Position numbers and translations under genes: made by a program. The notes under the pieces are model-generated. The model saw only the letters and a list, made by a program, of their open reading frames with translations. It had not been told where the DNA came from and searched no databases. This document shows, one piece after another, positions 20,356-30,430 of a stretch of 64,000 nt of DNA. The stretch covers positions 372,001-436,000 of the forward strand of contig JADFUC010000398.1 in the NCBI GenBank assembly GCA_019722365.1. Direction: 5' to 3'. This DNA comes from Lithospermum erythrorhizon (taxonomy: Eukaryota > Streptophyta > Magnoliopsida > Boraginales > Boraginaceae). Position 1 is the stretch's first letter, and each line of letters starts with the position of its first letter.

Positions 20356-22728
20356 ATGGCAGAGACGATGATCCTTGGTACTGTGATTGAAAAGTGTGTA
20401 GATTTCGTTTTCCGTCACACTTATCAGGAGCTTCAGTATTTTTGGAAATTCAAAAGCAACATTGAAAGTGTAAGCACTTCAATGACTAGACTTGAGACAA
20501 CGTTGGAGCAGATAAACTCTCGGATTAATGCAGCCGAAGATAATCTGGAGGAAATAAAATCGGAAGTCACGAGATGGGTGGACGATGTTTTAGCAATGAA
20601 GGATATAGTGGACAAAATTAAAGAAGACAAAGGACGAGCCACACATATGGGTTGTTTCTTCAACTTCAAGTGTCCTAATCTGAATGTCCGATACTCTCTG
20701 AGCAAGAAAGCAGCGGCTAAGACCATTGTGATTGCAGATCTCCTAGTGAAAGGTGAGTTTCCTCTTGTGGGATACCCTGCACCCATTGAACAAAGGCCTT
20801 TCACGTCACCTCTAGAAGTTATTGGTTTTCGATCAAGATTACAGGTCGAGGAACGTGTTATGAAAGCTCTTCTAGATGACGAAATCCCTGTTCTTGCTGT
20901 TTGTGGCATGGGAGGAGTGGGGAAAACTACAATGGTGAAAAAAATAGCCGATCAAATTAAAAAGGGAAATCATTTTGATGAGGTTGTGATGGCTGTTGTG
21001 TCAAAAAATTATGATCCCATACATGTTCAACAACAACTAGCCGAAAAGCTGAGAATGGAATTCAAAGAGACGACTCTTGATGCAAGGGCAGATAGGCTTC
21101 ATAAAAAGTTCATAGATGACAAAAAGCGAATTCTTCTTATAATGGATGATCTTTGGGAAGAAATAGATCTTGGTACTATAGGAATCCCAAGCGAAGTTGA
21201 TAACAAAGGAATAAAACTTCTATTGACATCCCGATCTCGAGAAGTATGCTCTCTGATGAAAGTCCAAGAGATCATTGAAGTTGGAGTATTGATTGATGAT
21301 GAAGCATGGGATCTTTTTATGAAACATGCAAATATTAGTGACGATTCTGATGTTTTAGAAGGCTATCCAAAAAAAGTAGCTCTTAAGTGTCAGGGTTTGC
21401 CTCTTGCAATTGAAGTTATTGGGAAGACATTGAAGGATAGGAAAGAACTATCTGAATGGAGAGATGCACTCCAACAATTGGAAAGTGCTCAAGGTAGTCA
21501 CACTTCGAAAGATAAATATGCTAAAGTGTACTCATCACTAGAGTGGAGTGTAAACTACTTACAAAGCCAGTGCAGATCATTACTGTTAGTTTGCTCCTTA
21601 TTTCCTGCAGCTTATGAGATTCACATTGAAGATTTGGTGAGATACTCAAAGGGGTTGCAACTGTTTACAGATATTGAGAAGATGGCACAATTTAGAGATA
21701 GAGTGGAGACATTTTGTAATGAGCTGAAGGAATGCTATCTTCTAATAGCCTGTGATAATCATTGTGTGAAATTACATGATGTGGTTAGAGATACCTGTCT
21801 GAGAATTGTATCGAAAGGTGATAATGTATATATGGTATCACATTCAGGGCTGAGGGAGTGGCCACATAGAGACACATATGAGTCTTATACAGCAATCTCA
21901 TTGACTTTTGATGACCTAGACGAGTTTCCTTCCGGGGTGATGTGCTCAAGCCTCCAGCTTCTAAGATTATCTTCCCATGGGAGCAAAAGCATGAAAATTA
22001 CAACAAGCTTTCTGCAAGCAATGGAAAAAGTTAGAGTTCTAAATATCAACGGTTGTGGGGTTCAGCTCCCTCTACGATCACTACAATCCTCAATCAGTCT
22101 TCGAACCTTGAATTTGCACAATTGTGAGTTAGTTGGTGATTTATCAGAACTTCTTGAAGGTCTGGTAAAGTTGGAAGTCCTGAGCTTTTTCAAGTCTACT
22201 TATCATGGAAACTGGCCAAAAGAAATTGCTGAACTTACTAATCTGAAATCTCTCGACTTAAGATTCTACTATGGTCCAGGAAATTCCTTTCCAACTGGCA
22301 TCTTGATCCACTTGGAGAAACTAGAAGAGTTGTATATGGGGTTTTACTTAGATATGCAACTACCAGAATCATATGGAATTATTAAAGAGATAGGATCATT
22401 GTCAAATTTGAACACCATCGAGATTCAATCGTGTAATTCTGATTTCCTAGCAGTCTTAGTTGAGAACTTAGATGTTGAAAGACTATTAAGATTTTATATT
22501 AGTCCAAGTCATGAGGAGTGCTCACCGTACCATTTCAGCAGAACAGTGATTGTTCATGAAACCAAAATGGACAAGCTTTTGGAGCCTAAAATGAATGTTT
22601 TGTTAAATAAAGTTGATGACCTTCTTAATCTCTCTGAAGTAACAGGTGAGATCAAATATTTTTGCACCAGTCCCAAGAGCTGGGGTTTTTCACCTGGAAG
22701 AGACTGTCTAATCTCCACAAATGTTTGA
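20356..22728 (+). CDS. CC-NB-LRR disease-resistance protein (NLR), 790 codons, truncated by frameshift
   Basis: This is an intracellular immune receptor of the coiled-coil NB-LRR class, close in pattern to the RPS5/At4g27190-like branch. Residues 1-130 form a heptad-rich coiled coil. The NB-ARC domain shows a P-loop GMGGVGKTT (184-192), kinase-2 LLIMDDLWE (260-268), RNBS-B LLLTSRSR (288-295), GLPLAI (347-352) and an MHD-type motif written LHD (473-475, M replaced by L). LRRs begin near residue 520. Nucleotide-binding residues look intact, so the N-terminal part could be a working ATP switch. The frame then runs into TGA at 22,726 after 14 out-of-phase codons. Restoring one base in the G4-T5 run at about 22,681-22,689 continues the LRR. 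It is the only NLR seen in the window. It may be expressed as a truncated NLR or be a young pseudogene. Confidence 0.92.
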   Translation: MAETMILGTVIEKCVDFVFRHTYQELQYFWKFKSNIESVSTSMTRLETTLEQINSRINAAEDNLEEIKSEVTRWVDDVLAMKDIVDKIKEDKGRATHMGCFFNFKCPNLNVRYSLSKKAAAKTIVIADLLVKGEFPLVGYPAPIEQRPFTSPLEVIGFRSRLQVEERVMKALLDDEIPVLAVCGMGGVGKTTMVKKIADQIKKGNHFDEVVMAVVSKNYDPIHVQQQLAEKLRMEFKETTLDARADRLHKKFIDDKKRILLIMDDLWEEIDLGTIGIPSEVDNKGIKLLLTSRSREVCSLMKVQEIIEVGVLIDDEAWDLFMKHANISDDSDVLEGYPKKVALKCQGLPLAIEVIGKTLKDRKELSEWRDALQQLESAQGSHTSKDKYAKVYSSLEWSVNYLQSQCRSLLLVCSLFPAAYEIHIEDLVRYSKGLQLFTDIEKMAQFRDRVETFCNELKECYLLIACDNHCVKLHDVVRDTCLRIVSKGDNVYMVSHSGLREWPHRDTYESYTAISLTFDDLDEFPSGVMCSSLQLLRLSSHGSKSMKITTSFLQAMEKVRVLNINGCGVQLPLRSLQSSISLRTLNLHNCELVGDLSELLEGLVKLEVLSFFKSTYHGNWPKEIAELTNLKSLDLRFYYGPGNSFPTGILIHLEKLEELYMGFYLDMQLPESYGIIKEIGSLSNLNTIEIQSCNSDFLAVLVENLDVERLLRFYISPSHEECSPYHFSRTVIVHETKMDKLLEPKMNVLLNKVDDLLNLSEVTGEIKYFCTSPKSWGFSPGRDCLISTNV

Positions 22729-23960
22729 AGAGCATGGAATATCCTGCATTGGAACAAGTGACTTTGTATGATGTCTCCACTTGTTTGCTTGTGGGTCCCA
22801 TCAAACTCCCAGAACCTATTTTGAGGTCTTCAGTGAAATGTTTTGTCACTGACTTGAGAACTCTATTTGTCCTGAGGCCTTAGTCTTCCTTGGGCGAGGG
22901 CCAAATAGTAGAGGACATAGTTGAAGACAAGGTTGAATTCCCAGAGTTGGAGGTAGTAGATCTTAAAGACGTATATAGCTTCAAAACATTCTCCTCTGAA
23001 CCAGACGCTCACATGGCAAGTGTTTCTTTCTATTTACTTCTTCTACAAACTAACTAGAATCACTGACATGTGCAGTAGAATCATTGACTTGTACACTAGA
23101 ATCATTGACTTATACACTTTTTTAACAACTTGACAGGTGTCGTTGTGCAGCACAAACTCAAATATATCAATATTTCCCAAACTTCGATTCCTGAAGATAT
23201 CTGGATCTCGCCACCTCCATGTTGTTGATGTCATTAAGAATGGGCAGAATCTCTCATCACTTGATATTTCGGAGTGTTTTTCACTAGAAGAATGTTTCGA
23301 CTTTGATTGTTGGCCTAAGGAAATTACAGGAGGAGAAGGTGCAGAAAATGTATTCCATAATTTGGATTCTTTAACTCTGTTTTGGCTTCCTAGTTTAAGG
23401 CATTTATGGAGGAAACTCCCAGAAGGAGCTGTTGCCTTCCGAAATTTGACAAGTCTAACCATTTCAAGATGTGAAAGCTTAAAACAGTTGCTTACACAAT
23501 CTATGGCAAAAATGCTTGCGAATCTAAAAAGACTTCACATAAAGGAATGCAGGGAGTTGGAAGCAATTGTCAGATTAGATGAGGCAAGCCCTTTAGGAAA
23601 GGCTTCAGCATCTACAGGGGAAATGATATTTGAGCGATTGGAGGATTTGGAACTGAGTTATCTACCTCAGTTAACTAATTTCCGAAGAATGTTCCCAGAA
23701 GGCACTGTTTCCTTACAAAAATTGTCTACCTTAAAAATTGTTGGATGCTTTGGCTTCAGATATTTGTTTACTAGTCATATGGTGAAAACATTGACTAGTC
23801 TGAAATCACTTGAAATTTACTCATGCGACAAGATGGAGTCAATAATTGGAATGAAGTGAAAGATAAGATTATTCCTTCCAAACATTCCCAGTTGGCCATC
23901 CGGAGCTTAAACCTGAACCAATTTCACATTGGACATGGAAACAACCAGGAAGTGTTTAAA
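22686..23960 (+). pseudogene. Disrupted 3' LRR portion of the same NLR gene
   Basis: After the frameshift the LRR protein continues (TWKRLSNLHKCLKSME...), meets a TAG stop at 22,881-22,883 and resumes in the same frame (GEGQIVEDIVEDKVEFPELE) to about 23,015. A 121-bp intron (23,016-23,136, GC-AG) joins in phase to an exon at 23,137-23,859. That exon has repeats of the form LTSLTISRCESLKQL...LKRLHIKECRELEAIV, the usual second LRR block of this NLR branch. It stops at TGA 23,857-23,859, but one base of shift continues it as KDKIIPSKHSQLAIRSLNLN to a donor-like AAAG|GTGTTT at about 23,961. Three lesions (two frameshifts, one nonsense) in a well-preserved gene suggest recent loss. Sequencing error could explain individual ones. 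Confidence 0.8.
23016..23136 (+). other. GC-AG intron in the NLR 3' part, with minisatellite
   Basis: The boundaries CACATG|GCAAGT and TTGACAG|GTGTCG keep the LRR reading frame, whereas the nearby GT (23,020) would shift it. Inside is a 22-bp unit resembling TAGAATCATTGACTTGTACAC present about three times (23,054-23,118). Confidence 0.55.
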
Positions 23961-26900
23961 GGTGTTTCTAACTACTTAAATCTTAAATAATAACTTGAGT
24001 ACTATAAATGAATTATCATATCCTTCATTCTTTTGGTAAACATTATGCTAGTAATTTTGTATGTGAAACTTGAGCAGGACTGTAAACGCAATATATCTAC
24101 CGGATTGGACGCGGTGATCATCTGGGTTTAGTTGGATCCTTAACCAATATGGTAACTACTACGAAATATATAGGAATCTTTCTTACTTGCACCCTTCTTA
24201 GCAAGGTTTTTTGGCAGGCTTACATTTATTGAAAACAAATTACATTCTTACATCATGTGCATAACTACACTACTTTGTGTTTAAGTGTCATTATAATATT
24301 AGCAACAGTAGATACACTTCCAAACGTTTTTACCGAGAAGTTATTGAAGACGGAGATAACAAGAATAATTCTGGCTCAGCATCAATTTAGCAAACGTAGA
24401 ATTACACTGTAGTAAATTGATTGGTTAAGATAAATTCATTGATAATACATGAAGGAGTTAATCATATTAAAGTTTAATTCTAAGAGGTTTAAACAAGGTT
24501 ATTTGATAAAATTGTCCACATTAACTAAGTCGTGCTCTAATACGAACCATGTCCTTCATATTCTATGTGTTTTCCTTCAGTTTCCTTAATCATTAAAGCA
24601 AAATAGTTTCTATGATTCTAATAACGGAGCGATCTGCGTATATAATTTGAATTCACGTACATATCATTCCTTTAATAAAGTAGTGGGGTACAGATTGTCG
24701 CGAACTCTGCATTGGTAGCTATTGAACTGAAAAATGTGAGCCATCAAGTTAGTTTGAGTTGTTAAGCATGAACCTCAGCTTAAGGTCCGGCTTGATTTAT
24801 ACCGAGTCAAGTTTCAAACCTCAGCTCTACGTAATTTAACTAAACAAGCTGCTTGGTCCTGGCCTCCTACTCATCCACATCTCTAATCTCAATCGAGAAC
24901 TAACGTTTTTACAAGATCTAGGTGAAGCTTGGGTCGGGTTTAAGATAAATAGTGCTTCAACAACTATTGAAGGGCTAGGCCGTGCTTGAAAGCTTCCAAC
25001 GAGCTTCCTCAGTTTTGTTTCGTGCTTCATGAATTAGGTCATTTTGTTTTAACTTCTGATTACCCAAGGCGTTCCTGCAATATAGAGTCGTTATACATGA
25101 CGTACTAATGAACAAAGTAGTTTACCACTTGCATTATTTTTAGTTTGCTATATTTACCTATGTATTTTTTCTTGTAGAATAATGAAGACGACACAGATAG
25201 CAGCTGAATAGTACCTAGTATTTTGCTGTATCTTACTAGACAAGTGGTACATCTATCAAGTTTGCATTCATCTATTTTTCTCGCCTCATCTTTTTTTGGT
25301 TAGGGTTCATTCAACAATAGCTTATAGGCCTATATTATCATTATTTTCAGTTGGATTAGAAATTGATTTAATATGGTGCCAAATCCTCCAAACGATGAAA
25401 TGATGTTGTATGTGTAGTGGTTAATTGTTATCCTCATACGAACCCCATTGCAATTTCTTTGCATCCAGAAATTGCAAGTTGACTTTCTTTCTAAAATTAT
25501 CCTAGAACTTCCTTTAACCCACTTCAATATTGTGACTGTCACTTGGACCTCCGAACTCCACACCGCTAAGAGCTTGGTGATGGCATTTAACACTCTCATT
25601 TTTTACCAGCTGAGATACATGTCTCGGGACAAAAAAATGATGAATGTATTCATGAAAGTGAATCTTTAACATATTATTTGCATTTGCAGAGAGTCCCATC
25701 TAACTCCTCAAGTGCGCATATACTAAACGATTGAGTTCATCAAACTTATCTGATGCTAAAACAAAGAAGTAGCGTCGACCAAACATTCGCTACGCCCCAT
25801 TTCAAATTTGATCCCTGCTTAAGCCACAAATTTTTATTTAAACAAGAATCAATTATGTGACAACAAGAAGAGCATCATGAAACACCTGTCTTCATCTGCT
25901 ATCGTTAAATTCACTTACAAATTCACATAATTTATAAATATTAAAAATTCCCATCAATTCAAAAAGTTCCCGAACACCTTAATAATCCAACATGAGGATA
26001 CATTTAGAATCGAGAAACCAATCAGCTTCGAGGCGAACGGTTAGGGAACCAGTTCGTTAGTATGTTGCTCAGCCTAAAGTCAACCATCCCTGGTCCATTT
26101 ATTAGTAAATGATATTTTATGTGCAAATCTTTTTGGGGTGCTGTAGGCCGCTTCCATTCAAACGACGCTACATTAACACCGTATGCAGACAAAGCAAGTT
26201 TCTTTAAGTAGTTTTTGCACAAGACTTCAAAATATAAACAGAAAACAAACCCTAATGATCATTATTTCAACTACAGGCCTCATAAAAACATTCATTTTAG
26301 GACATAACATGAAAACTAATTTGTTCAAATATGAGAATACATCAACATTATTGTTTAGAATACACCAATATTATTGGTGTATTTTATGTTTCATGTTTTG
26401 GTAAATGTTTCAGTGTTTTAAGTGGTGGTATGCTTGATAAATATATATCGAAATACCAAAATACACTCATATTGGTGTATTTTGATGTCTAGTGGTGTAT
26501 TTTGGTGTCTGTTGTGTTTTAGTGATTTTATTGGTTGGTGGTGAGGTAGGCAAAGTGGTATGATGGCAGGGTGGGTTTTCTTTTTGGGTTTTGAAAATAA
26601 TGAATAATTAATTATATTTAATTAATTAATTAACATACTACCACAATCAATTAAAAAATTATCTAATCCCTGCACCAAACATATAAAATTCATATCTGGT
26701 ATCACATAAACCGATTTCCATGCATTTAACTATGTAATTACAATTCAGAGCCCTGCCTACGATGCCACCGTTTGAGTTTTACTGATTAAAATAACACTCA
26801 TAAATAAACCGAAACTGTGGATTCTATGAATACTTTAAAACAATAATATATTTAGTGTGTACCTTCTGTCAAGATCCTGTTCTAGAGAGACTCCCACAAT

Positions 26901-26964
26901 CAACGAAGACTTGAAACACCAATAGAACGAACTCCTTCTGTGGAGCTTTTATTTAGAGCTTTTG

Positions 26965-26966
<2 letters not shown>
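23961..26966. other. Intergenic region downstream of the NLR
   Basis: A possible acceptor (CTTGAGCAG, about 24,069-24,077) follows the last LRR fragment, but no convincing exon continues. Positions 24,750-25,030 resemble a common plant repeat rich in GAGTC/AGCTT words. An ORF pair near 25,450-25,670 lacks recognisable domains. At 26,350-26,520 a short cluster of TTGGTGTATTTT units appears in both orientations. Confidence 0.45.
26340..26520. repeat. Clustered TTGGTGTATTTT units, partly palindromic
   Basis: AATACACCAATA and TATTGGTGTATT abut near 26,358-26,382 as an almost perfect 25-bp palindrome. The unit recurs near 26,463-26,484 (again paired with an inverted half), 26,490 and 26,500. It could be the remains of a small MITE. 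Confidence 0.45.
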
Positions 26967-27002
<36 letters not shown>

Positions 27003-27006
27003 GAGA
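26967..27006. repeat. (GA)n microsatellite
   Basis: About 20 GA units, interrupted once by ATA near 26,996-26,998. Confidence 0.95.
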
Positions 27007-27327
27007 TCCAAACTATGATGACTCTTAGCAAGCCCATAACTCTCATTCTAGCTACCTAATATATTAATTGTTCAACAATTAACATATATCTAAACTTATT
27101 ATTATTTAAATGTAATAATCGGTTGTACAATCTAATTGTTCAACGGACATATATTTATGAGATATAACATCTCATATTTGGCTCAGGACCTCCCAAACTA
27201 TCTAACAAGGCCGCTTAAAACTTAATTAAATGCATCACATCTCTCTTAGTCTGGGAATGCCCCCGTCAAGATTCCTACGATGAAATCTCCATTAGTGTAA
27301 GTTTCCGAAAGCAACCTCGAGTAAGTC

Positions 27328-27930
27328 TCAAGATGGCTGTTGCTTCCACGCTATCTCTCGAGCAAACAAGTTCATAAAATCAGTCCAATAAAAGAAGTTA
27401 TACAAGGCAGTACACATCACATGAAAATCAAGATCATGACCCAAATCACCCTCCAACCTATCAAGGAACCTCACCATAGCCCCGAGACGCGATACCTCCC
27501 ACGAAGTGTACCCGATGTAATGATGATGTTTAATTCCTGAGAACATCTTGAATGAAGACATCATCACCTGAAAAGAAAAGCCAAACAAGAATCTTAGTAG
27601 CAAAATATAAAGTACGGCTAACAAGACACGCTATGATATATTCGTGTAATGAGTGAAAGTACTGGAACAAATCCTCTGAACCCAGAAGGCCTTTGTGAGA
27701 GCGTATCCCAGAACGTGGCATGCTATGTAGAAGTAGACTAAACCAAGAGTATTTAACCCATGAGAAGTTGTATCCCCACGATAAAGAATTATAAGATCTG
27801 AAAATCTGTTGCCTAGGATTGGGGAGTTCAAATGAGGACAAATATGAGAAGTGGATTTGAGATCATCAAACGGCCAACCCCACACGAATATAAGAAAGAA
27901 CTCATGCACTAAGTATTTAATAATGAACAA
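27328..27930 (-). pseudogene. Unrecognised minus-strand frames beside LTR copy 2 (possible gag remnant)
   Basis: Three overlapping minus-strand frames (27,631-27,930, 27,530-27,841, 27,328-27,624) read as parts of one protein broken by frameshifts. They include segments such as WPFDDLKSTSHICPHLNSP and RLGAMVRFLDRLEGDLGHD. They lie immediately beyond the edge of the dispersed repeat at 27,997, where the internal region of a minus-strand LTR element would begin. I do not recognise a conserved domain. The gag assignment rests on position alone. Confidence 0.3.
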
Positions 27931-27996
27931 AAAGAAGGCTTACATGGAATGAGTACCTACGACCTACTCCCATGTTTCAACTCAAGACTGTTTGGC

Positions 27997-29760
27997 TTAA
28001 AAAAAGAAGCGGAACGGATGGGGGATGAACATGGATACTAAGAATCCTAAGCACAGGAACTTCAATGCAATCAAACCAAAATCATGAATGCAAGGACGGA
28101 GGTGTTCCAATATCGCCAAATACAAACAAAAATTGGAGACATCCAGGAACGAAGCATCAAAGACAAACAAAAATTGTCAAAGGGATCAAAGACAAACAAA
28201 AAAAACACCACTATCGCCAAAGGGATTTCGACATAGCAGGCTAATACATAAAATTATTAGGCATAGACTGCATTATACAAAACTCAAAGAGCTTCGCATG
28301 GACCCCTAAATCACTAAATTCTGATAAACGAGCGATTAGATATGAATTTCTAAAGTTCGATATCAGGATTTCAGAAATTCCTCGTAGAAATGTATTGCTA
28401 AAGAATTTGCGAATTGCTCAGTCGACTCCATGTGGAAGAGACCAGCATAAAGCAAGATCGCCTCTTTGATACCTCATTTGTTACCGTGATCGAGCTAAAT
28501 GTATACAGCATTCACAATCGCACTCTTAGCACGGGTTACCAAAAACCAGTTTTCATTCATATGGGAACAACTCTGCGCGATCTCATAATTTTTCGACAAG
28601 TAATGAAGCTCGAATAAATATGTCCGGGGCCTACACGCTATAAGAAAATTCAACACCTCAAGATTACGTAGAGTTCTACTTCATGATTATCCCTAGTTTT
28701 AACATGGAATTAAAGCTTTATTAATTCTGTTACTATCCTGTTTACAAATGACATTATTGAAATCTAAATTATGGCATAAACATATGATAAGAGGGATAAA
28801 GAAGGTTACTTGATTGCAAGAGCCTCAAAATCCAAGTCAAGAATGCCAATAGTTTTGAAATCCTATTCAAATAGGTGATCAAAATTATAAGTTAGTAACT
28901 CAAATAACAAAGAATGAATGCAACTCCTTCCCATAATGTGATGGTTCAAAAATTGTGGTATAAGAGGGAGGAAATTCTGTTGCAACTCAAAACATGTAAT
29001 GTTATGGAAAAGTCTCCCTTTATATAGACACAAGGATAGGCATATATGGAAATAGGAAGCAACTTGCTCACCAAAAAAAACAAAAAGGATTAAAAAAAAT
29101 ATAGAATTCCCATATATTACATGGCATCTTCGACCATCACCCTTCCAAGATGGGGTAGCCGAAACTCTTATGGTCTCAGTAGCCTGGGAAGAAAGTCGAT
29201 ATGCAACTTATTACCTTAAAAAGAAATATGCTTACGGTAATAAGACAAAAGGAAATAAGTGCTAATAAAGTAATTAACTATTACCATAAAAAGCAAAATG
29301 CCACTCTACCTTTACATGGTTCTGATCGGGGACCGGGTTCCGCTTTTATTACCCGATTACAATATCTTGTTCGCCATAATGAAAATCCAAATAAACGTAC
29401 TAAAATTCCGTAAAATTCTAAAAATTCCAAAAATTTAGAAATAATTTAGACCCACAAGGCCGAAATTAATTATCCTAATTGGTTTAATTTTAAATCTGCA
29501 TGATATTAGAATTAACCTTACTAAATTCCATGAATCAAATGTTGGGACTAGAATTAATTTTCCGATATCCCCAAAAGATATAGAGTTAATTCTAGAAATT
29601 GCAACAATTTTATACTTCAATAAGTCGTGAAAGTTAATTACTATAGAATAATCACATGACTTAAAATTCATATAACTAGAATTAATTTCAACACATCCCT
29701 GCAGAGTCCGAGATTAATTCAGTAATCCTAATACCGGCATGACATTAAATGCGTGTCAAA
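27997..29760. mobile_element. Large dispersed repeat, copy 2 (Ty3/gypsy-like LTR)
   Basis: Collinear with copy 1 (9,857-11,810). It lacks the SINE and keeps the unoccupied target ATACATAAAATTAT at 28,244-28,257. It contains the 89-bp identical block at 28,823-28,911 and, on the minus strand, a TATATAAAGGGAG box (about 29,014-29,026). After 29,440 the shared ATTAATT-rich motif series continues to GACATTAAATGCG at about 29,740-29,752. Confidence 0.6.
28823..28911. repeat. 89-bp ultraconserved block of the dispersed repeat, copy 2
   Basis: Partner of 10,841-10,929 with no mismatch. The hairpin-forming part is at 28,853-28,884. Confidence 0.8.
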
Positions 29761-30430
29761 AGCAAGATAACGTAAAATTAAATTCACGTTGGCATTAAAG
29801 TTATGTAAAATATATTAAATATTTTGAAATTAATATTATATTAATTAGTCTTAAAAATCATTTAATTTTAATATATATTATTACAAATTAAAGTATTGTT
29901 AATTAAACGGTAAACCAATCAGACACTACCGTAGACCATTTTTGTAATGTTACAACTATAAAACACACAAAACTTCTTCAAATATTTTGATCCCAAAAAA
30001 GTCTAGCAAAACCGTTAAATTATAATGGCCAACATGCTTAATTTGGGACTAAATGCCAGAGAATATTCATGTGATTTAACGTCGCCATTTATCTGACGGT
30101 AATCTTCAATTTGTTTCATTCTGACTATATTCGGTCTTTTAAATCCAAACCATATTGCCTCCTGGCCACGAGGTCTGCTTGGTCCTGAAATTATTTTCGC
30201 CCGCTCAACCGAAACATATTTTCTGCCCTATAAAACGATATATTGTTGACGTTGCTTCGCCCGTAACTATATTTTCAACACGTTACACCCCTCAGGACTA
30301 TACTGGAACCTGCTTTCACCTCGGGAATATATTTTCAAGCACTGCTGCCTCCCATATATCATATTTTCTGTAATTGGACGCCACTAAAGATCAAAGACTT
30401 GTGTTTTCCTGTACTTTCCTTTCCCTTACT
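29761..30430. other. AT-rich intergenic, no supported gene
   Basis: A 72-codon plus-strand frame (30,155-30,373) lies over short TATTTTC-containing units repeated at roughly 30-60 base intervals. No protein family is recognised. Confidence 0.45.

Noticed and set aside
20433..20909. 158-codon open frame on the minus strand within the NLR
   Set aside because: It is the antisense shadow of the CC/NB-ARC coding sequence, which has clear family motifs in the plus frame.
9857..29760. One giant LTR retrotransposon that has captured the NLR gene between its two LTRs
   Set aside because: Both large repeats are oriented the same way and flank the NLR, but the interval also holds other complete element edges (copia PBS, PPT, LTRs). 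The repeats are diverged overall and no gypsy pol is visible between them. Two independent insertions are simpler.
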